This document shows, one piece after another, positions 28,201 to 35,883 of a stretch of DNA of 64,000 nt. The notes under the pieces were generated by a model. It was not told the DNA's origin. It saw only the letters and a program-made list of their open reading frames with translations, and made no database searches. The translations under genes were made by a program, and so were the position numbers. How positions within the stretch are numbered: the stretch's first letter is position 1; each line of letters begins with the position of its first letter. The stretch is from positions 248,001 through 312,000 of the forward strand of contig NZ_JAMXSB010000003.1 in assembly GCF_024124665.1 (NCBI RefSeq), in the 5' to 3' direction. The DNA is from Pleionea sp. CnH1-48. GTDB lineage: Bacteria; Pseudomonadota; Gammaproteobacteria; Enterobacterales; Kangiellaceae.

Positions 28201-28635
28201 CTGAGCATTTTCTTCAATGCCTGGCTGCGCGCCAAAACGAGCCAGTAACGGCATTTGCTTAACAACAGAAGCACAAAAGCTGTCAATGGTTTGTATTCTT
28301 AGACGCTTGGGATTATCGATGATTTGCCAAAGCTTTTCTTGATCGCGAGCCAATGCTTTTTGCGCCAGACGCCAGGTATTTTTTTCGTGCTCAGCTTCAG
28401 GCTCCGGTTGATGTCCTGCTTCTAAAGCTTCGATGATTCGCTGTTGCATTTCGTTGGCGGCTTTACGCGTAAAGGTAATCGCCAGGATGTCTTCTGGCTG
28501 CTCTACAATGCTAAGCAGCGCTAAAAAACGCTGAGTAATTAAACCCGTTTTGCCTGACCCTGCGGGAGCCTGAACAATAAAAGAGCAATCGGTTCGTAGC
28601 GCTTCTTGACGTGCAAAGGCATCTTTTAAACTCAT
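25231..28635 (-). CDS. AddA-like UvrD-family helicase-nuclease
   Basis: 1134 residues. UvrD/Rep superfamily-1 helicase with Walker A PAGSGKT (24-30), AITFTRKAANEMQQRI, VDEFQDTSHGQYELL (Walker B), GDPMQSIYRFREADV and late motifs NPVQIMSIHKSKGLEFDVV and YVAATRAKKSL. The C-terminal RecB-type PD-(D/E)XK nuclease includes HYYLQLM and D1074-Y-K1076 in IIDYKTG. With the upstream partner it forms a RecBCD/AddAB-type machine that resects double-strand ends for recombination. Its ATG overlaps the partner's stop by four bases (ATGA), so the pair is coupled. Confidence 0.9.
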   Translation of the reverse strand: MSLKDAFARQEALRTDCSFIVQAPAGSGKTGLITQRFLALLSIVEQPEDILAITFTRKAANEMQQRIIEALEAGHQPEPEAEHEKNTWRLAQKALARDQEKLWQIIDNPKRLRIQTIDSFCASVVKQMPLLARFGAQPGIEENAQALYLRAAESFIEYVLSLVDDSEEVEHLAVLLRYLDNRVDWLVSLVASMLARRDQWMRHFYTDQKLLNQDILEGALAQLVGAELGQLAQAAPMQLGYELFTLFQDIVDHYAEIEAEHPLVILAQDNRWPGEQDEELERWQALASFLLKQDGGVRRSFTAKQGIRAPSAVKKDKELSEKLKEQKSKLKELCLELENYPDFVSMLGQTLQLPHARYSDEQWQIIQSLNVCLSLAVAFLRVEFQQQGKVDFVELSQSAQHALSDEVGVTELAMKLDYKIQHILVDEFQDTSHGQYELLKLLTQGWTPDDGRTLFVVGDPMQSIYRFREADVGLYQKCWQQGLGEISLHTLNLTTNFRSQSQIVQWVNNTFEKVFPQHEDGMLGAVSVSHADFIEDKTGGDIHYEHVFNVDADFQSRRVVELVEQKRTADSEQSIAVLVRGKAHAQSIIRQLKDKSIPVHAVEMERLHERPMIQDLRNLTRIMINASDRLAWVGLLRSPFCGLSLPSIHQLVSLQPMSMLSAMVTLLADSALPADEMQRLENFYRRIHDKVDNADRHLLSDLVKSAWIALGGLSLNREPRDLLDAEQFFQVLQDWSGRGAINKVAQLDEMIASLFSQSDASVADNPVQIMSIHKSKGLEFDVVIIPHLEKMSQRDAAQLILWQELPETEYQHNFVVAPMKVHQPQQDNIYHLLDRIHRKKSFYENGRLLYVAATRAKKSLTLLAQSKATVKDDEVKVSKPPAGSLLEQLWPVVQTEVETLAQDFQEADEEISDTAVTEPRFRRMDTSIEPMLPESPLPEWWHRDTLASEEPDIEFDWASPNAPLLGSLIHYYLQLMAEQGLDQWSEEEIYRRKGHMRRYFVQAMVADEDIDALIAACCEALKRTLSDDQGRWILASYSEQACEQSLTIKENNQFATFVIDRTFVDESGVRWIIDYKTGRHQGGGLDQFIDDELERYRLQLKKYANIYRKLESRPIRCGLYFPFHGKLALYPESF

Positions 28636-31274
28636 AAGGAAGCCTCCTGTGACTGCTCAACTTCATTAATACGGCACACAGAATCATAAGGACAAAAGTT
28701 ACAAGCATTGAGTGTGCGCGCAGGCGTCACACTGGCCTCTCCATCTTGTATTTCTGTAATGGCGACATGGAGCTTTGATTCAACTTGTTGCAAAAAGTCA
28801 TTCCAGGATTCAGGAGGATGAGCAACCCGTTGCTTATCGACGGTTTTCACTCCCGGTAGCCAGTCAGTTTCTTCTGTCACACCGGCAAAGCCGACTTCTC
28901 TTGGTTTTAGTCGAGCAAAGCAAAGGCCCCCCACATTATCTTTATCGGATAAGGCATACAAAGGTAGCTGCGCATCACCTAGACGCTCACTAAACCATAA
29001 CGATGTTTTGGGACTTCCGGTTTTGTAATCCACAATAACCTTCTGGCCAGAGTCAATCTGATCGATGCGATCAATGCGTCCAGAAATGGTCATTCCCTGA
29101 ATCTGAATATTAACAGCGGATTCTCTTTCTATTACTTGAAAGCCCGGTCGTTGTTTTTCTAATTCGAATAACTCAAGAATTACCTCTCGGCAACGATCGA
29201 TTTCTAAACGCCGTTCAACTTTTGAATCACTGACCGAGTAATCGACCACGGATTGCAAGGTATCGTCAACCAGCCCCAACAAGTCTTCTTCACTCATCTG
29301 CAGTAAAGTACTTTGTCGTTGCAGTTGCTCCCAAAGAATTTGCAGTGCTTTGTGAACCGCATGCCCACGATCACGCGCATCAATACCTAAGCCTGATTGC
29401 TCTTGCTCTCGAATACCTAGACGAAATTCCATGTAAGCTTTAAAAGGGCATAAAAACTGCGCCTGAATAAAGCTACTGCCGCCTTTTAATAAAGACTCTT
29501 CGTATCGCCACCCTACACCATCATTGAACCATTCATAGGGAATTTCATTAACACTTAACAGAGGCCGTGAGTCCACTTCTTTAGGTGACCAATGCTCAAT
29601 CCACTCCGCAGTCAAACGACATGGGCCTAACTCTCGATCACCATCACCAGCAAAATAACTCATCACAACTTGTTCGCTACTCTGAGTTAAAGCCCCCAGC
29701 AAAGTTTTAGCATATTCTAATTCTCGCTCAGGGCCAGCACCCGGCATTTGATTTTGACGAACTAAAGACAAAGGTAAAAAAGAATTAGCCGCAGGTGCTT
29801 CGGGCAACACTTCATTGGATAAACCCGATATCCAAAGGCCATCAAAACGCAAGCCAACCGCTTCATATAATCCGAGAATTTGAATCGGCTCGCCAGCACT
29901 CTTAGCCTGAAAAACCTGTCCTTCTATTTGCCCTTCCAAAAATCGAATAACCGTTTTAAAAGAAGTCTCTGATTGCAAGTGATGGAGCTGACGCACCAAC
30001 TTGATTTGCTCAACAAGTTGCTGATACAACTGATACTCAACACTGGATGATGTGGTATGTCCTGGCCATTGCCAACGTTGCAACCATTGTGTCATTTCAG
30101 CAGCCCAAAGTTCAGGGGCTAAAAGTGCTGATTCGTAATCCGTTTGCTCTACCAACTCTGTGAGTAATTCAATAAAGGTAGAAAGTTGCTCTGCCAACTT
30201 ATGATGACTGAGCCAGTGCAAAAGATGTTTTAAAGTCCATTGCTGACGACGCATGTCTGGCAACTGATAAGCAAGAGAGCGACATAAGTTGCGCTCGTTA
30301 ACCTGCATAAAAATAAAACTGCTTTTAAGCAGCTCAGCCAGTTCATCCTGTTCGATAGAACCAGCCATCAGCTTAAGCAAACACAATGTATGACGAACGA
30401 AAGGAAACTGGCGCAAAGGCACGCCCACAGAAATATTAAACAGGGGTACCTCAAGCAAAGGCAGAGATAAGGTTTCTGGATGCAGATGTTCTCGCAAAAT
30501 AGCGGCGACGGTTTGCCTCTTTTTATCGAGATCAGGAACAACAACGGCAAATTGTCCGTCTGGTTTTCGCTCTAATTGTTCAAGCAACCAATCACAAATA
30601 CCACGACACTCATCATCAAACTGGTTAAATTGTTGGCCGCCAAAACTGATGGCTTCAGCTGTCGGTAACGTATCGACAATAGAAGGAGCCGTCTCTGCTG
30701 CTCGCTTCATTAATGATTCTTGCGCTGGTGTTTTTTGGTGGAAACCAATAAAAGCGATGGATTGATGAGGCTCAATGGCCAGTTGCTGTGCCTTACTTGC
30801 TAACCAACCGTTGAGCTGCTGTTCGTCCAACCATCGATGTTGCTCTAATTGTTGTTCATAACTGTGAGCCCACTGGATAAAGGCTTCGTGATCCACCGAC
30901 TCGGGCAGCACTTTGCTCAAAGGCAGTTGCCACTGTTGCAGTTGCTGCCAACCTTCATAAGCCTTGGCTGCGGTTTGCTGAGAACTGATTAACCAGTCAG
31001 CGTATTGACTCTGCTTAATGATCTCATCCCACAGCCATAAAGATTGAGCAGAGGTAAGTAATGTAGGCACTGATTGATGATAAGCGCACTGGTTTAATAG
31101 ATAACGAGTCCAGGCAGACCAGGGAACAATTCTTGGACTAGGCCAGGCGGGTCGAGATTGCGACTGATATTCGTGGTATTCCTGTAACCAGAAACGGCTT
31201 TGGCGATTGCTGGCTGTCACCCAGATAGCATTGCCTTGTGCTAGTTTTTCGAATTCTGTTGCCAAGTCCAGCAA
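28632..31274 (-). CDS. AddB-like nuclease subunit (TIGR03623-type DNA repair protein)
   Basis: 880 residues. The N-terminal part is an inactivated helicase-like region (no good Walker A); the C-terminal RecB-type nuclease has IVDYKTGSPKTSLWF. Four cysteines match the AddB iron-sulphur staple: one in AQFLCPFKAYMEF and three in the CxxC-x5-C of CNFCPYDSVC near the end. The pattern fits the probable DNA-repair family TIGR03623 that pairs with AddA-like helicases in proteobacteria. Start is TTG at 31274 with AGAGG about ten bases upstream; no in-frame ATG fits better. Confidence 0.85.
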   Translation of the reverse strand: MLDLATEFEKLAQGNAIWVTASNRQSRFWLQEYHEYQSQSRPAWPSPRIVPWSAWTRYLLNQCAYHQSVPTLLTSAQSLWLWDEIIKQSQYADWLISSQQTAAKAYEGWQQLQQWQLPLSKVLPESVDHEAFIQWAHSYEQQLEQHRWLDEQQLNGWLASKAQQLAIEPHQSIAFIGFHQKTPAQESLMKRAAETAPSIVDTLPTAEAISFGGQQFNQFDDECRGICDWLLEQLERKPDGQFAVVVPDLDKKRQTVAAILREHLHPETLSLPLLEVPLFNISVGVPLRQFPFVRHTLCLLKLMAGSIEQDELAELLKSSFIFMQVNERNLCRSLAYQLPDMRRQQWTLKHLLHWLSHHKLAEQLSTFIELLTELVEQTDYESALLAPELWAAEMTQWLQRWQWPGHTTSSSVEYQLYQQLVEQIKLVRQLHHLQSETSFKTVIRFLEGQIEGQVFQAKSAGEPIQILGLYEAVGLRFDGLWISGLSNEVLPEAPAANSFLPLSLVRQNQMPGAGPERELEYAKTLLGALTQSSEQVVMSYFAGDGDRELGPCRLTAEWIEHWSPKEVDSRPLLSVNEIPYEWFNDGVGWRYEESLLKGGSSFIQAQFLCPFKAYMEFRLGIREQEQSGLGIDARDRGHAVHKALQILWEQLQRQSTLLQMSEEDLLGLVDDTLQSVVDYSVSDSKVERRLEIDRCREVILELFELEKQRPGFQVIERESAVNIQIQGMTISGRIDRIDQIDSGQKVIVDYKTGSPKTSLWFSERLGDAQLPLYALSDKDNVGGLCFARLKPREVGFAGVTEETDWLPGVKTVDKQRVAHPPESWNDFLQQVESKLHVAITEIQDGEASVTPARTLNACNFCPYDSVCRINEVEQSQEASL

Positions 31275-31309
31275 AAGTACAAACCTCTATTCTTTTAATT
31301 ATGGCTGAA

Positions 31310-31437
31310 AGATATACCCGTCGCCTTTCTAAGTGCAGTGGTATTGGCTGCGCACTCCCCAATCACTTAGTCCATCTAAGCTCAGGGGATTCGCTTGCTG
31401 GCGACCTACCTGCACCTTGAAATACTTAGGGAATAGG
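31310..31437 (+). repeat. Dispersed intergenic repeat, full-length copy
   Basis: About 128 bp. The left part (ATACCCGTCGCCTTTCTAAG, then TGCAGTGGTATTGGCTGC) and right part (ACCTTGAAATACTTAGGG) match both short copies. The 60-odd bp between GGCTGC and CCTGC (31352-31412) are absent from them. It lies between the AddB-like gene and the GGDEF-EAL gene. Confidence 0.75.
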
Positions 31438-31813
31438 ATTATCTATCCGTCATTTTAACGCGCTTTTTTCCGTTAGCCTAACTCTCTAGCGCCCAGTGTT
31501 ATTGCAATCAGTATGGATCACCACGTTTGAGTTTAGCAATGCAGCAATCTCAATTTTGCAATATTCAAAATTATCTCACTAAACGCAAGTAAGTTTCTGT
31601 TTTTTTTATTGATTGGCAATTCAAGATAAATTTACTTAAAAAACCATTAACAGAGTCAGCCTTCGGTGTTAGTCTTTGTGCTCAATTGTTGCTCAAGTCT
31701 GTTTTTTGAAAATAATAACTCAAAGATAAATAGACTATAAAAATACATAAAGTAGCTCAGAGCACACCTCTTTTAGATTTTGGCACAAAAAATGTTAAGA
31801 GATTAAGAGTTAC
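31438..31813. other. Intergenic region upstream of the GGDEF-EAL gene
   Basis: 376 AT-rich base pairs that must hold the promoters of the GGDEF-EAL gene and, further left, the AddB-AddA unit. I see no hairpin, RNA gene or small ORF I would defend. Confidence 0.45.
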
Positions 31814-33358
31814 ATGAGATATCAGCAGGACTCGATGGATACTCAAGATAGCACGCTATTGCCTCTATTAAAGCAGTTGGAAGCTCAACTTATCTCTCAC
31901 TCGGCACAGCCGGGAGGAGTTGACTACCATCAACTGGTGCTGAATCTCATTCGTCAGAACATTACGCTTAAAGCTGAGCTAGAAAAGCGCAATCACCTCA
32001 AAGACAGCGAAGTACTCGATATTGCTCCGCCTCAAATCGATCCGCTCACTCAGCTACCTAATCGAGACTTTCTGGCGCAGATGGTGGTGCAATCCATAAA
32101 CCGAGCACAGCGACATAAAACTCAATTTGCCTTGATCTTTATTGATATAGATCACTTTAAAACCATTAATGATACTCATGGCCATAGTACGGGCGATGCA
32201 CTGCTTAAAGCCTTGACAGAACGTATTACCCACTCCCTGCGTCAGTGTGACTTGCTGTGTCGACTCGCTGGTGATGAGTTTTGTCTGATTGCCGAAGACA
32301 TCGAACATCCTAATGCTATTTTTCGTATCTTAAATTCTATTCGTCAGTCAGTGACCGAGCCCTTTGTACTGAAAGAGTTAACCTTAACCATTACATTGAG
32401 CATGGGAGTGAGCCTATACCCTACTGACGGCGAAAACTTTGACGAGCTACTTCACTTTGCCGATCTGGCAATGTATGAAGCTAAACGAGCGGGCCGTAAC
32501 TGCTCACAGATATTTACGCCAGAAATTGCCCAACAGCTGCACAAAATGTCAGAACAACAGCAGGCACTGACAGAATCATTGTGTATGAATCAATTGCAGT
32601 TTCACTTTCATCCCGAATTAAATCTGGGCAGCGGCGATGTGTGCGCCGTACGCCAGATAGGCAGCTTGCCTAAAGTAGAATTAGCGACAGAAGCGGCACT
32701 TTACGAAACGGCAAAACGAAGCCATCAACTGAGCCGTTTGAATATAGAGTTGATTAAGTGCGCTTTCGGTCAATTAAAGCATTGGCAATCGCTCGCAACC
32801 AACGTCCCTCGAATCGTCATTCCCCTCTACAAAGATTTGCTGTGCTCCGACTATTGCACAGCCCTGATCACCGAGTTGCTCACCACCCATGATCTTCAAG
32901 GAGCAATGTTAGAATTCGAAATCGAAGAAAATGATTTGTATGCCATGAACGACATTGGCTATCAAACCTTATCAAAACTTCACGACATGGGTTGCAAAGT
33001 CAGCTTGATCAACTTTGGTATTGGTCCATCATCCTTTCAACTATTGTCATCAGGCAAAATCCACAAAATCAAAATTGATAGCTCATTAGTTGCCGAACTT
33101 AAAAAAGACAATGGCTGTCACTTAATGATGGATGCCATCATCCAGCTAACAGGTAAACTGAACATTAAAACCGTAGCGCTGGATGTCACCTCAATTAATC
33201 AGGTGCGCTTACTAAAGAATCTTAACTGTGATGGTATTCGAGGAGAGTTTTATTGCGCTCCATTAACATCCGAGCAATTCGAAAAAACCTTGATGAACCT
33301 TGATCGTCAAAAGCAGTTATCTGAACCATCCTCTTTTATCAATCAAAGTATTGCTTGA
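31814..33358 (+). CDS. GGDEF domain protein with degenerate EAL domain
   Basis: 514 residues, cytoplasmic. Coiled segment to about 70; GGDEF domain about 76-245 with DPLTQLPNRD, FIDIDHFKTIND and a catalytic loop reading AGDEF (152-156). The I-site RxxD (143-146) is spaced as usual. AGDEF variants can be active diguanylate cyclases. The C-terminal EAL-type domain (about 255-505) has lost the EAL triad (QIGSLPK at that place) and several acidic metal ligands, so it should bind rather than cleave cyclic-di-GMP, or do neither. Start could also be the ATG at 31835, which has AGCAGGA before it. Confidence 0.85.
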   Translation: MRYQQDSMDTQDSTLLPLLKQLEAQLISHSAQPGGVDYHQLVLNLIRQNITLKAELEKRNHLKDSEVLDIAPPQIDPLTQLPNRDFLAQMVVQSINRAQRHKTQFALIFIDIDHFKTINDTHGHSTGDALLKALTERITHSLRQCDLLCRLAGDEFCLIAEDIEHPNAIFRILNSIRQSVTEPFVLKELTLTITLSMGVSLYPTDGENFDELLHFADLAMYEAKRAGRNCSQIFTPEIAQQLHKMSEQQQALTESLCMNQLQFHFHPELNLGSGDVCAVRQIGSLPKVELATEAALYETAKRSHQLSRLNIELIKCAFGQLKHWQSLATNVPRIVIPLYKDLLCSDYCTALITELLTTHDLQGAMLEFEIEENDLYAMNDIGYQTLSKLHDMGCKVSLINFGIGPSSFQLLSSGKIHKIKIDSSLVAELKKDNGCHLMMDAIIQLTGKLNIKTVALDVTSINQVRLLKNLNCDGIRGEFYCAPLTSEQFEKTLMNLDRQKQLSEPSSFINQSIA

Positions 33359-33370
33359 GCACAGAGCGAA

Positions 33371-33402
33371 CTTTGAGTCATCCATATCATGACGACTCAA
33401 AG
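33371..33402. terminator. Hairpin between convergent genes
   Basis: CTTTGAGTC and GACTCAAAG form a perfect 9-bp stem around a 14-base loop, between the stops of the GGDEF-EAL gene and the YhdH-type gene. There is no strong T run on either side. Confidence 0.45.
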
Positions 33403-33413
33403 CGATTGTGAGT

Positions 33414-34403
33414 TTACTGACAATCAATAACGATACGGCCACTCAATCGGCGATCTAATAAATCATCAAACACACGAGAAACATCTTTTAATGGCACCAC
33501 TTCGGTAATAATCTCGTCCAGGTGTTGCGGCTTAAATTCATTTCCCATACGTTGCCAGATTTGTCGGCGCAACGGCATAGGACAATTGGTTGACGATACA
33601 CCTAACAAACTGACACCACGCAATATAAATGGGAAAACAGTCGCCTCAAGTTCATGACTCAACGCCATACCAATGCTGGCAACATTGCCCCATAAATTAA
33701 CGTGGGCAATCAGCTTTGAAAGAACCTCACCACCGACATTATCAATCACGCCGCCAAAGCGAGCTTTTTCTAATGGTCGCGAGCCTAACATGAGCTGTTC
33801 AACGGTCATCACTTCATTGGCACCCAGGCGAGTTAAAAACTCTCGGTAGTTTTCTCGTCCCGATACGGCCACTACCTCAAACCCATTGTTTGATAATATA
33901 TCAACGGCAATGCTGCCAACGCCGCCACTGGCTCCCGTCACAACAATAGGGCCTTTGTCGGGCGTTTGATTATTTTCTTGCATGCGGTGTAATGCTAACG
34001 CGGCAGTAAATCCTGCGGTCCCTAACGCCATGGCCGACTTGGCGTCCAATCCCTCTGGCATGGGAATCACCCAATCACTTTGAACACGGGCATATTGCGA
34101 CAGACCACCATCAAACTGCTCACCAATACCACAGCCATTAACCAGAACCATTTGTCCGGGTTTAAACTCACTGTTTTCTGACGATACAATTTCGCCCGCT
34201 AAATCAATACCGCTGTTGAGTGGAAACTGTTTTAAAATTTTGCCACGACCTGTAGCACCTAGAGCATCTTTGTAATTAACACTGGAATAGTGAACACGGA
34301 TCACCGTGTCTCCAGCAGTTAAATCTTCTATCTCTAAATCATCGACCAGGCGATGTGCGACTTGACCCTCTTCATTGAATGTACGGCAAGCTAAAAAACC
34401 CAT
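33414..34403 (-). CDS. YhdH/AcuI-type acrylyl-CoA reductase (NADPH), MDR family
   Basis: 329 residues from the ATG at 34403 (MGFLACRTF), the usual start of this family and preceded by AAAGAGAAA; the upstream ATG at 34430 adds nine residues. Zinc-free medium-chain reductase: SSVNYKDALGATGRGKI, SGIDLAGEIV, the nucleotide-binding VTGASGGVGSIAVDIL and GRIVIDC at the end. AcuI/YhdH reduces acryloyl-CoA to propionyl-CoA; in marine bacteria it detoxifies acrylate from DMSP breakdown. No dmd/ddd gene is in this window, so the general detoxification role is the safer reading. Confidence 0.9.
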   Translation of the reverse strand: MGFLACRTFNEEGQVAHRLVDDLEIEDLTAGDTVIRVHYSSVNYKDALGATGRGKILKQFPLNSGIDLAGEIVSSENSEFKPGQMVLVNGCGIGEQFDGGLSQYARVQSDWVIPMPEGLDAKSAMALGTAGFTAALALHRMQENNQTPDKGPIVVTGASGGVGSIAVDILSNNGFEVVAVSGRENYREFLTRLGANEVMTVEQLMLGSRPLEKARFGGVIDNVGGEVLSKLIAHVNLWGNVASIGMALSHELEATVFPFILRGVSLLGVSSTNCPMPLRRQIWQRMGNEFKPQHLDEIITEVVPLKDVSRVFDDLLDRRLSGRIVIDCQ

Positions 34404-34495
34404 AAGTATTTTCTCTTTATTGGTCATCAATGGAATGGCACTCTACTCTGCGCAAGTGACAGGCGCAAGCCAAAATCTCAGCAATAGAAATGCAT

Positions 34496-35107
34496 TTAGG
34501 CGATAATGTGACGGAAGGTAAGGTTAATTCTTGGCTGATCAATTTTTAGCTGTTTCGGCACCTGATGTTGCCAGTGTTGTTGAAAGCTCCCTTTCATCAC
34601 AATGAGCTGTCCACTGTGCAAAGGGATACGATGTTTTTCACCAGTGCGTTTGTTACGAACATCAAAGAATCGACTTTGCCCCAGCGACAAGGATGCAATC
34701 ACAGGCGCATCTCCCAACTCAGGTTCATCATCACTATGCCACCCCATACTGTCTTTGCCATGACGATATAGATTACATAACACGCTATTAAATGATTGCT
34801 GTAATGATGTTTGTAATAATTCGCGCAACTGTAACAATGGCTGAGCCCATGGCAAAGGTTGATGCATTTTTCCTGAATAGGTATAGGTTGCATCTTTGTC
34901 ACCGTACCAGGCGACCAGACGCGGAACGGTAACCTCACGGCCATACATTGTTAACACTTCTTGTTGCCAGTTTAGAGTTGACTGCAACTCGCCAAACATC
35001 GCATTGGCTTGATGGGCATCCAACCATTGAGGATAGGAGCATAACTCACCATCCTGCACTATGAGCTGCTGCTCACCTGGTTGTTCAAATAAGTCCATAT
35101 TATTCAT
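34496..35107 (-). CDS. AlkB-family 2-oxoglutarate/Fe(II) dioxygenase
   Basis: 203 residues; oxidative demethylase for alkylated DNA/RNA bases. The iron ligands H124-x-D126 (GWHSDDEP) and H181 (HWQHQVPK) are present, as are 2-oxoglutarate-binding arginines R193 and R199 in PRINLTFR. The FGREVTVPRLVAWYGD-like segment (here MYGREVTVPR...) resembles the ABH2/ABH3-like branch more than E. coli AlkB. Transcribed alone or with the YhdH-type gene 92 bp downstream. Confidence 0.9.
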   Translation of the reverse strand: MNNMDLFEQPGEQQLIVQDGELCSYPQWLDAHQANAMFGELQSTLNWQQEVLTMYGREVTVPRLVAWYGDKDATYTYSGKMHQPLPWAQPLLQLRELLQTSLQQSFNSVLCNLYRHGKDSMGWHSDDEPELGDAPVIASLSLGQSRFFDVRNKRTGEKHRIPLHSGQLIVMKGSFQQHWQHQVPKQLKIDQPRINLTFRHIIA

Positions 35108-35186
35108 GTTAAGACCTGTTGACCTATTCGTAACATTTCTGCATCTCGGCTCTCGAATAGGTACAGTTTAAAAAAGAAGGCACTGT

Positions 35187-35699
35187 ATGAGAACCGTTAA
35201 ATATTTATCTTTAATCGTCTTGCTCCTAAGCACATTATCAACCAATGCAACAACAGCACCGAAAGCCGCCCCCTGGACATTGCAAACACTGGCGGGAAAA
35301 TCCCTGTCTTTAAGCGATTTAAAAGGCAAACCCGTACTGATGGTATTTTGGGCAACCTGGTGTCCCTATTGTAAGAAGTTGCTACCCGGAATCGAACGCC
35401 TCCATCAAAAGTATGGGCCTCAAGGTTTGCAGGTGGTAGGGATCACGATTCGTGAAGACGGTGATCCGGCAGCTTACATGAAGCGATACGGTTATACCTT
35501 CACTGTTGCTCTGGATGGCGACGGTTTGATGAAAGCCTATCATGTGCCAGGAACACCAACCATCGCAGTGATAGATAAAGAGGGTTTCTGGCACGCTCAT
35601 TTGCGCACCTCGGATCCCAACAGCACTGAGCTGGAGGATGCTGTTCGTACCAGTTTGGGGCTTGCTAAATTGCCTAAAAAAGCCGCTCCAGCGCAGTAG
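35187..35699 (+). CDS. TlpA-like periplasmic thioredoxin
   Basis: 170 residues: signal peptide 1-21 (LLLSTLSTNATT), then a thioredoxin fold of the TlpA/AhpC-TSA type with the active site W-C59-P-Y-C62 in FWATWCPYCKKLLPG and the cis-proline loop VPGTPTIAVIDKEG. It would reduce or exchange disulphides in the periplasm. No cytochrome-maturation genes adjoin it, so the partner is unknown. Confidence 0.88.
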   Translation: MRTVKYLSLIVLLLSTLSTNATTAPKAAPWTLQTLAGKSLSLSDLKGKPVLMVFWATWCPYCKKLLPGIERLHQKYGPQGLQVVGITIREDGDPAAYMKRYGYTFTVALDGDGLMKAYHVPGTPTIAVIDKEGFWHAHLRTSDPNSTELEDAVRTSLGLAKLPKKAAPAQ

Positions 35700-35826
35700 A
35701 GACGTCCGATTTCTTGGTATTTTTATAAAAAACGCTTGAATAAGGCTGAAATACATAAATTCCTGACTCAGTCAATCTTGTGCGTCACATCGTGACAGGT
35801 TATAAAGGGTCGTTTAGGGGCAGCAA

Positions 35827-35859
35827 GCCGCCTATGATGCGGCGCACAAGCATTATAAT
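35827..35859 (+). promoter_or_regulatory. Possible promoter/operator of the peptide transporter gene
   Basis: GCCGC and GCGGC (35827-35831, 35839-35843) form an inverted repeat just before a perfect -10 hexamer TATAAT at 35854-35859. No good -35 hexamer is present at the right distance, which suggests activator dependence. The AGGAG of the transporter follows at 35870. Confidence 0.4.
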
Positions 35860-35883
35860 GACGATTACAGGAGAACATGTTCA

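Noticed and set aside
31238-31420. 60-codon frame across the AddB start and the dispersed repeat
   Set aside because: It arises from the repeat sequence and the reverse of AddB; there is no ribosome-binding site.
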